A DNA stretch of 64,000 nucleotides, taken from Fomitopsis serialis. Lineage: Eukaryota; Basidiomycota; Agaricomycetes; Polyporales; Fomitopsidaceae. Position 1 is the first letter of the stretch. The number at the start of each line of letters is the position of its first letter. This document shows positions 24,228 to 33,531 of the stretch, one piece after another. The position numbers and the translations under genes were made by a program. Below the pieces are notes generated by a model that searched no databases, was not told the origin of the DNA, and saw nothing but the letters and a program-made list of their open reading frames with translations. Location: positions 1-64,000 of the forward strand of contig NW_025955175.1 in assembly GCF_022376445.1 (NCBI RefSeq). The letters are read 5' to 3'.

Positions 24228-25319
24228 GAGCTAGCCTTGTTGTACCAGTGCGCGTTGTATCGGTATGCGCTTGCACTTGTTGAGTAACGTGCGCCGGGAT
24301 TGTCTCCGTTGTGTTCGACTCCATCCACTTGTCCTTGGTGGGCATTCTCGGAGTGGAGATCAAAAGCAATGTACTCACCTGATTCGTTTGTCCTGCTGGT
24401 CACAACCCGCATTCCTCCCTGCATTCTAGCCCTTCGCGAGCCTCCAGCGACGCTCTTCGCGCGTCGCTGGGGCTTGTTGCAGTCGCGTACAGCGCGATCT
24501 TGAGCCGCGTATTGGTCCGATGCACACGCCGTCTCTTGCAGACGGGTCCACAGGTGTGTACTGAAGGTCGGCGGTGGGCAAGCAGGGCGAAGCAGACAGG
24601 GAGGAGCGGGCTGACAGTGAAGGCGGACTGTGAGACTGGCAGTGGAGAGTCGAAGCCCAGCGACCGCGCGTGACGTGTCGTGGCTGAGGCGCTTAGCACT
24701 TCTCTCTCGAGTCGCAGTCCCACGTCGACGCCGACTCTAACGTTCAACGGTCAACGTCAAGACTGCACGGTAGCGTCGAAGGCTCAAAGCTCGCTCACGC
24801 AAAAAGAGACGGAGAAGCGAGGGGAACACGGAACTAGGGGAGGTGGACCACGGAAGGGAGATGCTTCTCATGAGTGACTCGGGCACTGACAGTGACGGTG
24901 AGTCTTCTCCCATCCGCGCATGCCCAAGCTTCAGCTTCAAGATCCAAGTCCCGTCCCCATCGTTTAAGACGGGCCCTGCTCCCCGTTCGCGCGCCGACTA
25001 CCCCGGCCTTCGTGGACCTCTGCGGAAATGATTCCGTCATACCCCCTCGCAGCATCTCCAGCTCGACCTCTGACCAGACGCTCGATTGAGGCCACGCGCA
25101 CGTTCTCATCCTCGTGCATGGCAGTGCGCTCACGCAGCTCCAGTCGCCAGGCACACCATGCTCGTCGCGATGCCCAAATACATAGTGCACGTCTTGAATG
25201 AGCGAAATGACGGGGCCTCGGAATTGCGGCTGCCACCCTCGCGGAACCGCTCCCAGTCACGCAATAGGTCCGTGAACGGGTACTTCGCGACGATCACGGA
25301 CAACTTACAGGTGAGTGCG

Positions 25320-25620
25320 ACGCCCGCCCACTTCCGCATTCTCCTGCCTGCTCGCCTGCCCACGCCCGCTCTCTTGCTAGATCGCCTCCACATTCACCCA
25401 CCCACTCGTCCGCACGCTCATCTGCCCACTTGCCTGCCCACCCGCCAACGCTGCCTCTCGCTCACGCTGCCTTTCGCCCACGCGTTCGCTCTAGCCCACA
25501 ATCCCACCTGACCGCTCGCCTGCCCACCCTTTTGCCCACTTATCCCGCTCCCGCTTCCCTTGCCCTCGCTCCCGCTTACCCGTGGACGCGCAATCCCGCT
25601 TCACCCACGCGAAACCTGTA
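25320..25620 (-). repeat. pyrimidine-rich minisatellite, inverted relative to 23870-24120
   Basis: Repeats of CTCGCCTGCCCAC and GCTCCCGCTT type. Read on the minus strand they resemble the purine-rich tract at 23870-24120, so the element has an internal inverted symmetry. Confidence 0.6.
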
Positions 25621-25639
25621 CCCGGGCGGCTTATAGGTA

Positions 25640-25684
25640 CGGGTCGAGCTCGGGATACCCATGGGTATACCCGTGCTCGACCCG
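25640..25684. repeat. 45 bp near-perfect palindrome
   Basis: The arms CGGGTCGAGC and GCTCGACCCG flank inner arms GGATACCCA and TGGGTATACC, with only a few mismatches. The sequence could form a cruciform or a strong hairpin. Confidence 0.75.
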
Positions 25685-26479
25685 GTGACGGTAACGAACC
25701 CTAGCCCGCAAGAACTCGCCCAGGACAACCCCGCAAGCGACGACCCGACTGCGGATGCACCCAGCAGGCAAGTACTCACCTATGATGACCCCGCCCAGCA
25801 AGAGGGCGTCCGAGGACAAGCCCGCCAAGGATAGTTGTGCCCAGGATGAACGCGACTAGGCGCAAATTACCTGTGTCCGCATTGACGTGTTGGCAATGCG
25901 TCCGAACATGACGCGCTCTGTCGACGGCCGCGCTAGCCCGCGAGAGGGGTCGGGGTGTTGGTCAATCGGACCAGCATGGTAGGTGAGTTGGCTGCGACTC
26001 GTCAGCTCCGCGCGAGGCTGACCCCAGCAAGCAAGAACCTACCGACAACGACACCCGCGAAGACGAGCGCGGTAGACACCAGCCCACAGAACATGCGTTC
26101 AACGAGCACCAGGGTCCAGCGGAATGAGCGAGAGCTGGTCGAAGATGAGCCCGGCAAGCAAGAGCATGCAGACAAACCCGCCGGCGGCCCGTGAGTGGGA
26201 TAGCAGACGATGCAACCGGGATGGCAGACGAGATGGCAGACGGCACGAGAGGGTGAGTAGATGGGGCGGGCAAGATGGCAGACCGGTCGAGAGAGGGTAT
26301 ACGGGTGGGCAAACAATGCGGGTGAGACAAAAGAGAGAATAGGCGGTGCGACTCATGAGCCTTTGTCGATGGCGACCATCTACTTTAGTGTAATTACCCA
26401 CTATATGTTCTCTATGTACAATACTCTCGAGTCATCGTGATATTATCAGAATTGAATCAATGGTGTCGCAAATGGACAG

Positions 26480-26610
26480 ATTTCTACAACCTCGTCGGCT
26501 CATTGACCTCAGGCTATCTGACAAGTCTGAACTACTCTGAGGATTCTGAGCTGTCTGATGCTCTGAGTCACTCTGAGGGGTCCCTGTCAGCTTCTCAGAT
26601 GCTCAGAAAT
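26480..26610 (-). repeat. right subterminal TCAG array
   Basis: Repeated TCTGAG/CTGAGG units on the plus strand, that is CTCAGA/CCTCAG on the minus strand. They match the left array in inverted orientation. Confidence 0.7.
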
Positions 26611-26664
26611 TGCCCAATTTGCTGATGCAGACTGCATTCCCCGGCGCGGACGGCTCACTCAGCT

Positions 26665-27301
26665 TCAAGCCTCCCTCTCATCGCTGTGTGAGCCTTGGCC
26701 GCGCGCAACGCGAACACTCTTCTCCGTCTGTTCTATCCCGCCTTGCTTCGCCTTGAGACGCGCGCTCGTCCGTTTCGCCGGTGAGCTCTGAGGCGTCTTG
26801 GCCTTGGACCGCGGCTTGCGACTCGGCGTGGCCGGCGGAGGAATGGTCAGCGCAGAGCTCTCACCCACAGGCAAGGCCATCCCACTGGCGTGATTGGAGA
26901 CAATCGGGTTGGTCCGTGTGTTGAGGTCTGGAGCAGGAGCAAGGTCATGGTCTCGAAACTCCGAAGGAGCTCTCGAGGCAGCCCTCTGAAGCAGCCGGGG
27001 ATCTATGCACCGTTCGTCCCTGTGGCTCGGAAATGAATTGGCGGCCCTCGCAGATAATCCACAACTATACTCACCTGGCTTCGGCTGGACGAAACATCGC
27101 TTGCGGGCCACTGAAAGCGAGGAGAGCAAAGTTAGCTAGGCTGCGAGACAACTCATCGCAGAGCGCGGGGACTCACTCGTCTGCCTCATCGGACATAGCG
27201 TCGACTGTCTCGAGGAGCTCCCTGCGAGTACATGCATACGCAGACATGAGCTCGGGCGTAGTGACCGGGACTTTTTTGTTGACGAAGTATTCCACAGACA
27301 T
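26665..27301 (-). CDS. small basic hypothetical protein
   Basis: Three exons (27301-27177, 27110-27075, 27019-26665) join in phase to give 171 residues. The N-terminus MSVEYFVNKKVPVTTPELMS begins a short helical-looking region. After an acidic patch (DAMSDEADD) the protein becomes low in complexity. Near the C-terminus is a basic, proline-rich stretch, TPSRKPRSKAKTPQSSPAKR, which resembles nuclear, DNA-contacting tails. No domain is recognised. The 36-nt middle exon is small but keeps phase on both sides. A TATA box lies 60 bp upstream of the start. The stop lies less than 40 bp from the right end of the repeat element. I consider it a probable real gene of unknown function. Confidence 0.5.
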
Positions 27302-27360
27302 GGCAAGCCTGAGCGATGAGCAATGACGACTGAATACCGAGAAGATCCCCTCAGCGTGCC

Positions 27361-27366
27361 TTTATA
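27361..27366 (-). promoter_or_regulatory. TATA box of the small basic protein gene
   Basis: TATAAA on the coding strand, about 60 bp upstream of the ATG. Confidence 0.5.
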
Positions 27367-27850
27367 AATGCACGGTTCAAAGCCACGCGCGAGGCCATGG
27401 CCATCCGTGGCCACAGTTCCCGCTTTGTCGTCGCCATGATGGTGTGGTTCTCGAGCTTCCATATAAAGGATTTCTTTGTCTTTGGCCACAAGCCACGCCG
27501 CCTGGTCGATCTGTGGCTGAAAGGCAATTCTATAATTAGATAATGACCATAGTCAACTAGGACGTGTGCAACGGAGGGACGGCGTAGTGGCACCGATGTC
27601 ATGGAAACGAACGAATCTTGTGCTCACACCGACTCGGAAACAGGCACGGCGTCGTCCGACGACTGGCCACGGGCAAAGCAACTAAGCATCCCCTGTTGGA
27701 GTGAATAGGTACATTGCACTTGCTTGTCGAAGTGAGAGGCTGCAAACCGCCGCCTCCATGAGCTGCGTCTGCGGTACCTGGATTTGATCGGGATACTGTA
27801 CACAGGTAAGAACTTCTCATAGGATACATGGTTCGGCACCGGCCACACCA
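27367..27850. other. intergenic region
   Basis: About 480 bp upstream of the small basic protein gene and downstream of the first MYND gene. No gene is recognised. Confidence 0.45.
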
Positions 27851-29173
27851 TCATCGTTCGGCTTTTAGAACTGTCTTCGATACAGCGTCTTCGAACGACC
27901 TCATGAATTCGGGATCCATGGTGCTTGACGTGATCTGAATGGGCCCGCTAGGAGCACCGGGGCTATGGGTATTAATGATACGCCCCGGGCCACGAGGAGC
28001 CCAGTCTGAGCCGTCCTCGCCGGTGTGCGTGTCAATCTCTTCAGTTGGCTCTTCCTGTTTCCCTTTCCGCGCATCGCCAGTTTTTGGGTCGCCGATCCTG
28101 AAGAGCGCGAGCGCCTCCGCCTTATCCTCTTCTGAGATCTTGGGACCCTTCCTACCCGAGCCGGGCTTACATATGGCCTTGTGATTCGGCCAGTCCTATT
28201 GGGGAACACGTCAGGCCTGGCGTACAGCATGACCAGGATATTGGACCCCGACGTACCTTCCTCTGACATTCCGGGCTGCAATACGACGGCTTGAGGTCCG
28301 GTGGGCAGCGTCCCCCGCAAGCCCGCAGCACAGCCTTCCTCGCCCCGCGAAGACCGCACCCCTCCGCGGCACACACGTACGCGTTCGGGTGCTTGTCGAT
28401 CTTGCGCTGGCGCTTCCGTTCCTCTGCGTATACTTCTTCGAGACGTCGTGCGGCGGCGCGCCACAGCGAGCCGTAGCGCTTCTGGACGTCCACTCCCAGC
28501 GTCTCGGCGATATCGTGGAGCTTGAAGCCAATCACGAGCACGACAGGGGAGACCAGTCCGAGGTTGACGCTGTCGTCGGCGTGCTGTGCCGCGAGCATGA
28601 AGTACGCAAGGGGCGACAGGCCGGTGCCCATGCGCATGGCCTCTGGGCGGGCGAAACGCTTCTCGTCCGCTTCGATGGCTGCGCGGTCGGAGCGAGATAC
28701 AAGGAACTTGCTGTAGTGGGCCTCCGCGGCGAGTGAATGAGCTTGGGCCATCATCTCACGAGACGCGCGGTCTCCGACGTAAACCGAATGTTCATCAGAG
28801 GGGTGGAAAAAGCCGTCGAGAACGTAGAGAGCACCCTCGAAGCTCTGTACGCGCACTCCACATCCGCTCAGATACCTTGAGGAAGAATGGTCAGGGCAGG
28901 CGATTCCGGAGTCCCAACTGACACGGCATACCTGAGCGCGAGGTCGAGAATGAGCCCCGGATCTCCACAGCACATGTGGTCGAGCAGGGCAGGAGCTTGC
29001 CAGCGCGTGAGGTGCTCAGAAATATCCTTCATGTCTTTCTCAAAATTGCGCTCGGCCGCGGCGCGGTGGCTGTAGAAACAGGAGGACTTCAAGCTTTGAT
29101 ATTTCCCCATGTTCTTGTACATCACTATGTTTGGGTCGAGCTTCCGCAGGCTGACTGTGACGCTGTCCAACAT
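27851..29173 (-). CDS. MYND zinc-finger protein, tandem copy A
   Basis: Three exons (29173-28932, 28875-28257, 28195-27851) give 401 residues. A MYND finger is built across the last intron: CAAEGCGLRG and CGGRCPPD, then SYCSPECQRK, and in exon 3 DWPNHKAIC. It binds two zinc ions and usually mediates protein contacts, often in chromatin or signalling complexes. The N-terminal 260 residues are helical with Sel1/TPR-like text (LILDLALRYLSGCGV, AQAHSLAAEAHYSK). The acidic tail ends with PIQITSSTMDPEFMRSF, shared with copies B and C. It lacks six codons present in B and C just before the SLWRAAARR segment. It is the most diverged of three head-to-tail paralogues. The molecular role is unknown. Confidence 0.85.
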
Positions 29174-29825
29174 GTCTCCGAGTCTGCGTCGCCTTCAATG
29201 AGTAGTGCGATGTCGGGTAGGGACGAGGTGGAATATGTCGAGAGGAGTAACAGGGCGACAACGGTGCACGGACCCAGCACCAGCACGTCGCTGTGACGTC
29301 GTGCATTGACAGCTGCTCGTCCATCGGTGTTTCCAGTGCTATATCGGGGCAGGATCTGAGCCTCCCTACCGATCTTGTTAATATCACGGTTCGACTGGCA
29401 ACCTCCGTTTCCAACCTTGAACCTACACTCTGTTAGTTAGTTTTTTCTATTTGAGGTCAATGGGGGGAGGATAGTCCATGTACAAAGTTCGGAGCCGTGT
29501 TCTGTCACAGTGATTGAGATTGCTTTGGTTCTGGTCATAGGACATGACTTCGTCGATTTTGTGAGTCCGTACCGTGATCGAATCATGGTCATGATGCATG
29601 AAGAACCAGAGAATGTGGAACCCAGGGAAAGAATACAAACGAATTTGATTGCAAACCCTCTATTGGTGTGGGGAGCGTCGCCAGCGAATCGCGTGCAGTA
29701 CCTGGCGCTGTAGAGACAGGGTCGATCGCGAAGAGAGATTTCAAGGTCTACTCGCTGAGATGGGCATACTGCAGGAGTTTAAGAAGACGAACTATACATG
29801 ATATGACCGGCGACAGACTCACAAC
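29174..29825. other. spacer between MYND copies A and B
   Basis: About 650 bp containing the promoter of copy A. Nothing else is recognised. Confidence 0.45.
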
Positions 29826-31128
29826 TCAGCGTACCATCTTCGACAGCTCATCTCTGAACGACCTCATGAACTGAGGATCCATCGTGTTCGACGTGATCTG
29901 AATGGAGCCACCAGGAGCGCCGGGCGCGGGGATGTCGATGATACGTCCGGGGCCGATAGGCGTATCCTCACTCGCGTGCGTGCTGATCTCCTCAATGAAG
30001 TCTTCCTCTTCCTCCTCATGCGCATCGCCGTCCTCCGGATCGCCGAGCTCGAAGAGTGTGAGCGCCGTCCCCTTGTCGTCATCAGAGATCTTTGTAACCT
30101 TGCCATCTGAGCCGGGCTTGCAGATAGCCATGTGCCTCGGCCAGTCCTGTCGTAAGCACGTCGGATCAAGTTACTTCTCGCGTCACCCATTGATGCCCGC
30201 AAGGCGTACCTTCCTCTGACATTCTGGGCTACAATAAGACGGCTTGATATCCGGCGGGCAGCGTCCCCCGCAAGCCCGCAGAACAGCCTTCTTCGCCCCC
30301 CGAATACCACACCCCTCCGCGGCGCAAACATACTCATTCGGGTTCTTGTCCACCTTACGCTGTCGCTTCCGTTCCTCCGCGTGGACCTCCTCGAGCCGCC
30401 GCGCGGTCGCACGCCACAGCGGGCGGAACCGCCTGCCCCGCTTGACGATCTGCTCGACGTCCGCCCCCAACGCGTCGCCGATGTTGCGAACCCTGAAGCC
30501 GACAAGGAGGACAGCAGGGGAGACGAGTCCGCGCTTGGCGCTCTCGTTGGCGTGATGCGCTGCGAGCACGAAGTACGCGAGGGGCGACTGGCCGACGCCC
30601 AGCCGCTCGGTCTCCGGGCGGGCGAATCGTCGCTCGTCAGCTTCGATGTCCGTCCGCTGGGAGGGAGACGCGAGGTATTTGTCGAAATTAGCGCTGGCAG
30701 CGCAGGAGTGAGCCTGTGCAAGCAGGGCGGGAGGCGCGACGTCGCCATCGTAGCGCGCGGGCTCGCAGGAGGGGTCGAGGAAGGAGTCGAGTACATAGAG
30801 GGCGCCTTCAGAGCTCTGCTTATGCACCCCGCATCCACTAAGATATCTGAAAGAACAAAGTGAGACTGTGCCAACACAGATACTTATGAGGTCGAGGGTT
30901 ATACCTGAGTGCAAGCTCGAGGATCGCGTCGGGGTCGCGGTTGTTAGCGCGCTCGAACAAGGCAGGAGCTAGCCACCTAGTGAGATGCGCTGACACCTCA
31001 TTGAGCTCCTTCGTATAATCAGGGATGATACGATAGCTAAAGAGACAAGAAAGCTTTATTTCGAGATACTTTTCCATGTCTTGGTAGAAGGGCATGCCTT
31101 CGTCGAGCTTGTGTATGTTCATGTCCAT
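29826..31128 (-). CDS. MYND zinc-finger protein, tandem copy B
   Basis: Three exons (31128-30905, 30846-30210, 30146-29826) in phase give 393 residues with the same intron positions as copies A and C. The MYND residues are complete: CAAEGCGIRG and CGGRCPPD, then SYCSPECQRK joined to DWPRHMAIC. The N-terminal helical half contains ILELALRYLSGCGV and SPLAYFVLAAHHANESAKRG, reminiscent of Sel1-like repeats. The C-terminal tail is strongly acidic (DAHEEEEEDFIEE) and ends in the conserved GSIQITSNTMDPQFMRSF block. The protein is probably nuclear or cytosolic; no partner can be named. Sequence is closer to copy C than to copy A, so B and C look like the younger duplication. Confidence 0.87.
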
Positions 31129-31602
31129 TTTGTCCTGAGCTATCGAAGACTGGGGTGACGAAGTCGAATACTAAGGCCAAGGGTGAGATACACGAGAGAG
31201 CAACAACTTGAGTAGCAACGGTGGATAAGGGTATCAGCACCAAGTTACTTGAAGTTGAGGAGGAGGAGGAGTCAGGAGGAGGATCGCCGAGCGCCCGGAT
31301 GTGGGGCCGATCTAGATTAATGCCACTCAGTCAAGTTCATCAAATTCACCGCCAATGCGGGAAGAAACACTGATGACAGAGTTGGATGAAAGAGACCAGG
31401 TCAGTGACAGCGACGATGAGAACACACATCTTCTCGACTGAGCAAAGACCTCCCAGACTCAACCGCGACACAACTTGCAGGATGCATTTGTTCGACCGTC
31501 AACGTAAGGGTTCCAAGTTTCCACGCGCGTAACATCGGGACTTCCGGACGTACCGTACACAGGCAAGCAGAACTACGACACGCACGGCTTGGCGTCGATC
31601 CA
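31129..31602. other. spacer between MYND copies B and C
   Basis: About 470 bp with a short GGA-rich purine tract near 31258-31286. It holds the promoter of copy B. Confidence 0.45.
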
Positions 31603-32934
31603 TCATCGTCCCGCTCGCTGGAGTCTCTCCGAAACTGCATCCCTGAACGACCTCATGGAGTCAGGGTCCATTGTGTTTGACGTGATCTGGATGGCACCGC
31701 CAGGAGCACCAGGCGCGGGGATGTCGATGATACGTCCAGGGCCGTGAGGGGCCTCGCTCGCCTGCGTGCTGATCTCCTCGATCGGCTCTTCCTCTTCATC
31801 CTCTGGCACGTCGCCGTCTTCTGGGTCGCCGAGCTCGAAGAACGTGAGGGCCTTCGGCTTGTCTTCGTCCGAGATTTTGGGAGACTTCCCTTCCGAGTTG
31901 GGCTTGCAGATGGGTTTGTGCCTTGGCCAGTCCTGGCACACACACAACATCAAGTTTCTCAACATCACGTTGTCAATATGGGCTACCCAGACGCACCTTC
32001 TTCTGACAGGCCGCGCTGCAGTAGGACGGCTTGAGGTCCATCGGGCATCGTCCACCGCACGCGCGCAGCGCGGCCTTCTTCTCACCGCGAATGCCGCACC
32101 CCTCCAAAGCGCACACGTAATCATTCGGGCTTTTGTCCGCCTTAAGCTGACGCTTACGCTCCTCTGCGAAAATCTCCTCACGGCGCCGTGCGGCGACGCG
32201 CCACAGCGGGCGGAAGCGCTTCCCGTGCTTGACAGTCTGCTCGATGTCCGCGCCAAGCACCTCGCCAATCTCACGGATCTTCGCGCCGACGAGGAGCGTG
32301 GCAGGGGAGACGAGCCCGAGCTTGACACTCTCGTTCGCGTGGTGCGCTGCGAGCGCGAAGTACGCAAGGGGCGACGCGCCGACGCCCAGACGCATGGTCT
32401 CCGGGCGGACGAAACGTCGCTCGTCGCGTTGGATGTCCGTACGCTCAGCCGGAGAGGCGAGGAACTTGTGAAGATGCGCGTAGGCGGCAAGCGAGTGGGC
32501 CTGTACGATGTGCGTTGGGGACGCATTGTTCCCGACATAGCGGTCGCACTGAGGATCGAAGAGCGCGTCGAGGACGTAGAGCGCGCCTTCATAGTTCTTC
32601 TTGAACACTCCATATCCGCTGAGATACCTGCCAGGAAAGTAGTCAAGCCGAACGAACAGGATCTCACGAAGCAAACTGAATACCTGATTGCTAACTCGAG
32701 GACCGCGTCCGGATCGTTGTTGTTAGCGTGTTCGAAGAGGACATCATCTGGCCACTTGGTCAGATGCGCAGAAACCTCCTTCAACTCTTTCTGAAAGTCG
32801 TGCTCGACGCGATAGCTGGAGAGACAGGAGATCTTCGCGGAGAGATACTGATCCATTTTGTCGTAGAAGACCATGTCTTTGTCGAGCGAGTACATGTTGA
32901 CGGTGCCTCCGAGCGGTACTGTGTCCGAGTCCAT
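31603..32934 (-). CDS. MYND zinc-finger protein, tandem copy C
   Basis: Three exons (32934-32684, 32627-31997, 31932-31603) in phase give 403 residues. The MYND finger is CALEGCGIRG and CGGRCPMD, then SYCSAACQKK joined to DWPRHKPIC. The helical N-terminus, the FRPLWRVAARR segment and the acidic tail (DVPEDEEEEPIEE) with the GAIQITSNTMDPDSMRSF block match copy B. Introns are 56 and 64 bp. Oddly, the whole genomic stretch from ATG to stop is also one uninterrupted 443-codon ORF if both introns are kept, but the middle then reads in a different frame and loses the finger. The spliced form is the credible one. Function is unknown beyond the finger. Confidence 0.87.
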   Translation of the reverse strand: MDSDTVPLGGTVNMYSLDKDMVFYDKMDQYLSAKISCLSSYRVEHDFQKELKEVSAHLTKWPDDVLFEHANNNDPDAVLELAIRYSVCFVRSCSFGLTTFLAGISADMECSRRTMKARSTSSTRSSILSATAMSGTMRPQRTSYRPTRLPPTRIFTSSSPLRLSVRTSNATSDVSSARRPCVWASARRPLRTSRSQRTTRTRVSSSGSSPLPRSSSARRSVRLARCLARTSSRLSSTGSASARCGASPHGAVRRFSQRSVSVSLRRTKARMITCALWRGAAFAVRRRPRCARAVDDARWTSSRPTAARPVRRRCVWVAHIDNVMLRNLMLCVCQDWPRHKPICKPNSEGKSPKISDEDKPKALTFFELGDPEDGDVPEDEEEEPIEEISTQASEAPHGPGRIIDIPAPGAPGGAIQITSNTMDPDSMRSFRDAVSERLQRAGR

Positions 32935-33531
32935 GTCGCCCTCAATCAGCGGTGATCAGTGGGGAGGTTGACTGAGATCTTGAAATGGGATAAAATGAGA
33001 GAGTAGACCGTGTTGACGGAAAAACAAGCGCGAATCGATTCCGGTGGAGGTGTACTGACGAGTGCAAGACGAGAGGAAGCAAATTGAAAGTGGAAGCCTC
33101 AAGCTAAATCATGCCTGCATAAGCGCTCGTCAATTTCGACGCTTTATTTGACTCAGGGTCTTGCCACTTGCTTTATCGAGGGGACCTGCAACCGGCGCCA
33201 ACCTGCAGCTTCAGCCTTTTTCTGGCCTTTTTCGCCAACTTGTTCGCCGCATAGCTTGCGCAGAGTCGATACCTTTCCTTGACAATATACACTCCTCCTT
33301 GCGAATACGCCAAAGTGACTTGCAGGCGGGTCGGAACTTGACTGCATCTATGTTGAGCGTCCGGATATAAGGCCTGGTGGTCGGCCTGGCAGGATGCTGC
33401 CGGTGCGTAATGACTATAGACTTCTGTAGACATAGGAATCGGGAACGAGTCCACACATATTGCTAGATCACTGGACGGCGACGAAGCAATGTATGCTGCG
33501 CCGGTGATATTGAACTGCTCGCCCATCCCGT
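32935..33531. other. intergenic region
   Basis: About 600 bp between MYND copy C (5' end) and the glycosidase-like gene (3' end). No gene is recognised. Confidence 0.45.

Larger units (their letters stand above)
22715..26627. mobile_element. 3.9 kb repeat-rich element with imperfect inverted ends
   Basis: The left end (from 22715) and the reverse complement of the right end (to 26627) align as CATCAG-x-AA-x-TTG-x-GCAAT, and after small gaps continue with CATCT and AG. Just inside both ends are arrays of TCAG-containing short repeats in opposite orientation. The interior is GC-rich, made of degenerate minisatellites in both orientations, a direct duplication and a 45 bp palindrome. I find no transposase and no clear target duplication, so this would be a non-autonomous or decayed DNA element. 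The boundaries are my best estimate from the inverted ends. Confidence 0.5.

Noticed and set aside
31766..32794. 342-codon plus-strand ORF across MYND copy C
   Set aside because: It is an antisense shadow of a GC-rich coding gene with no independent motif.
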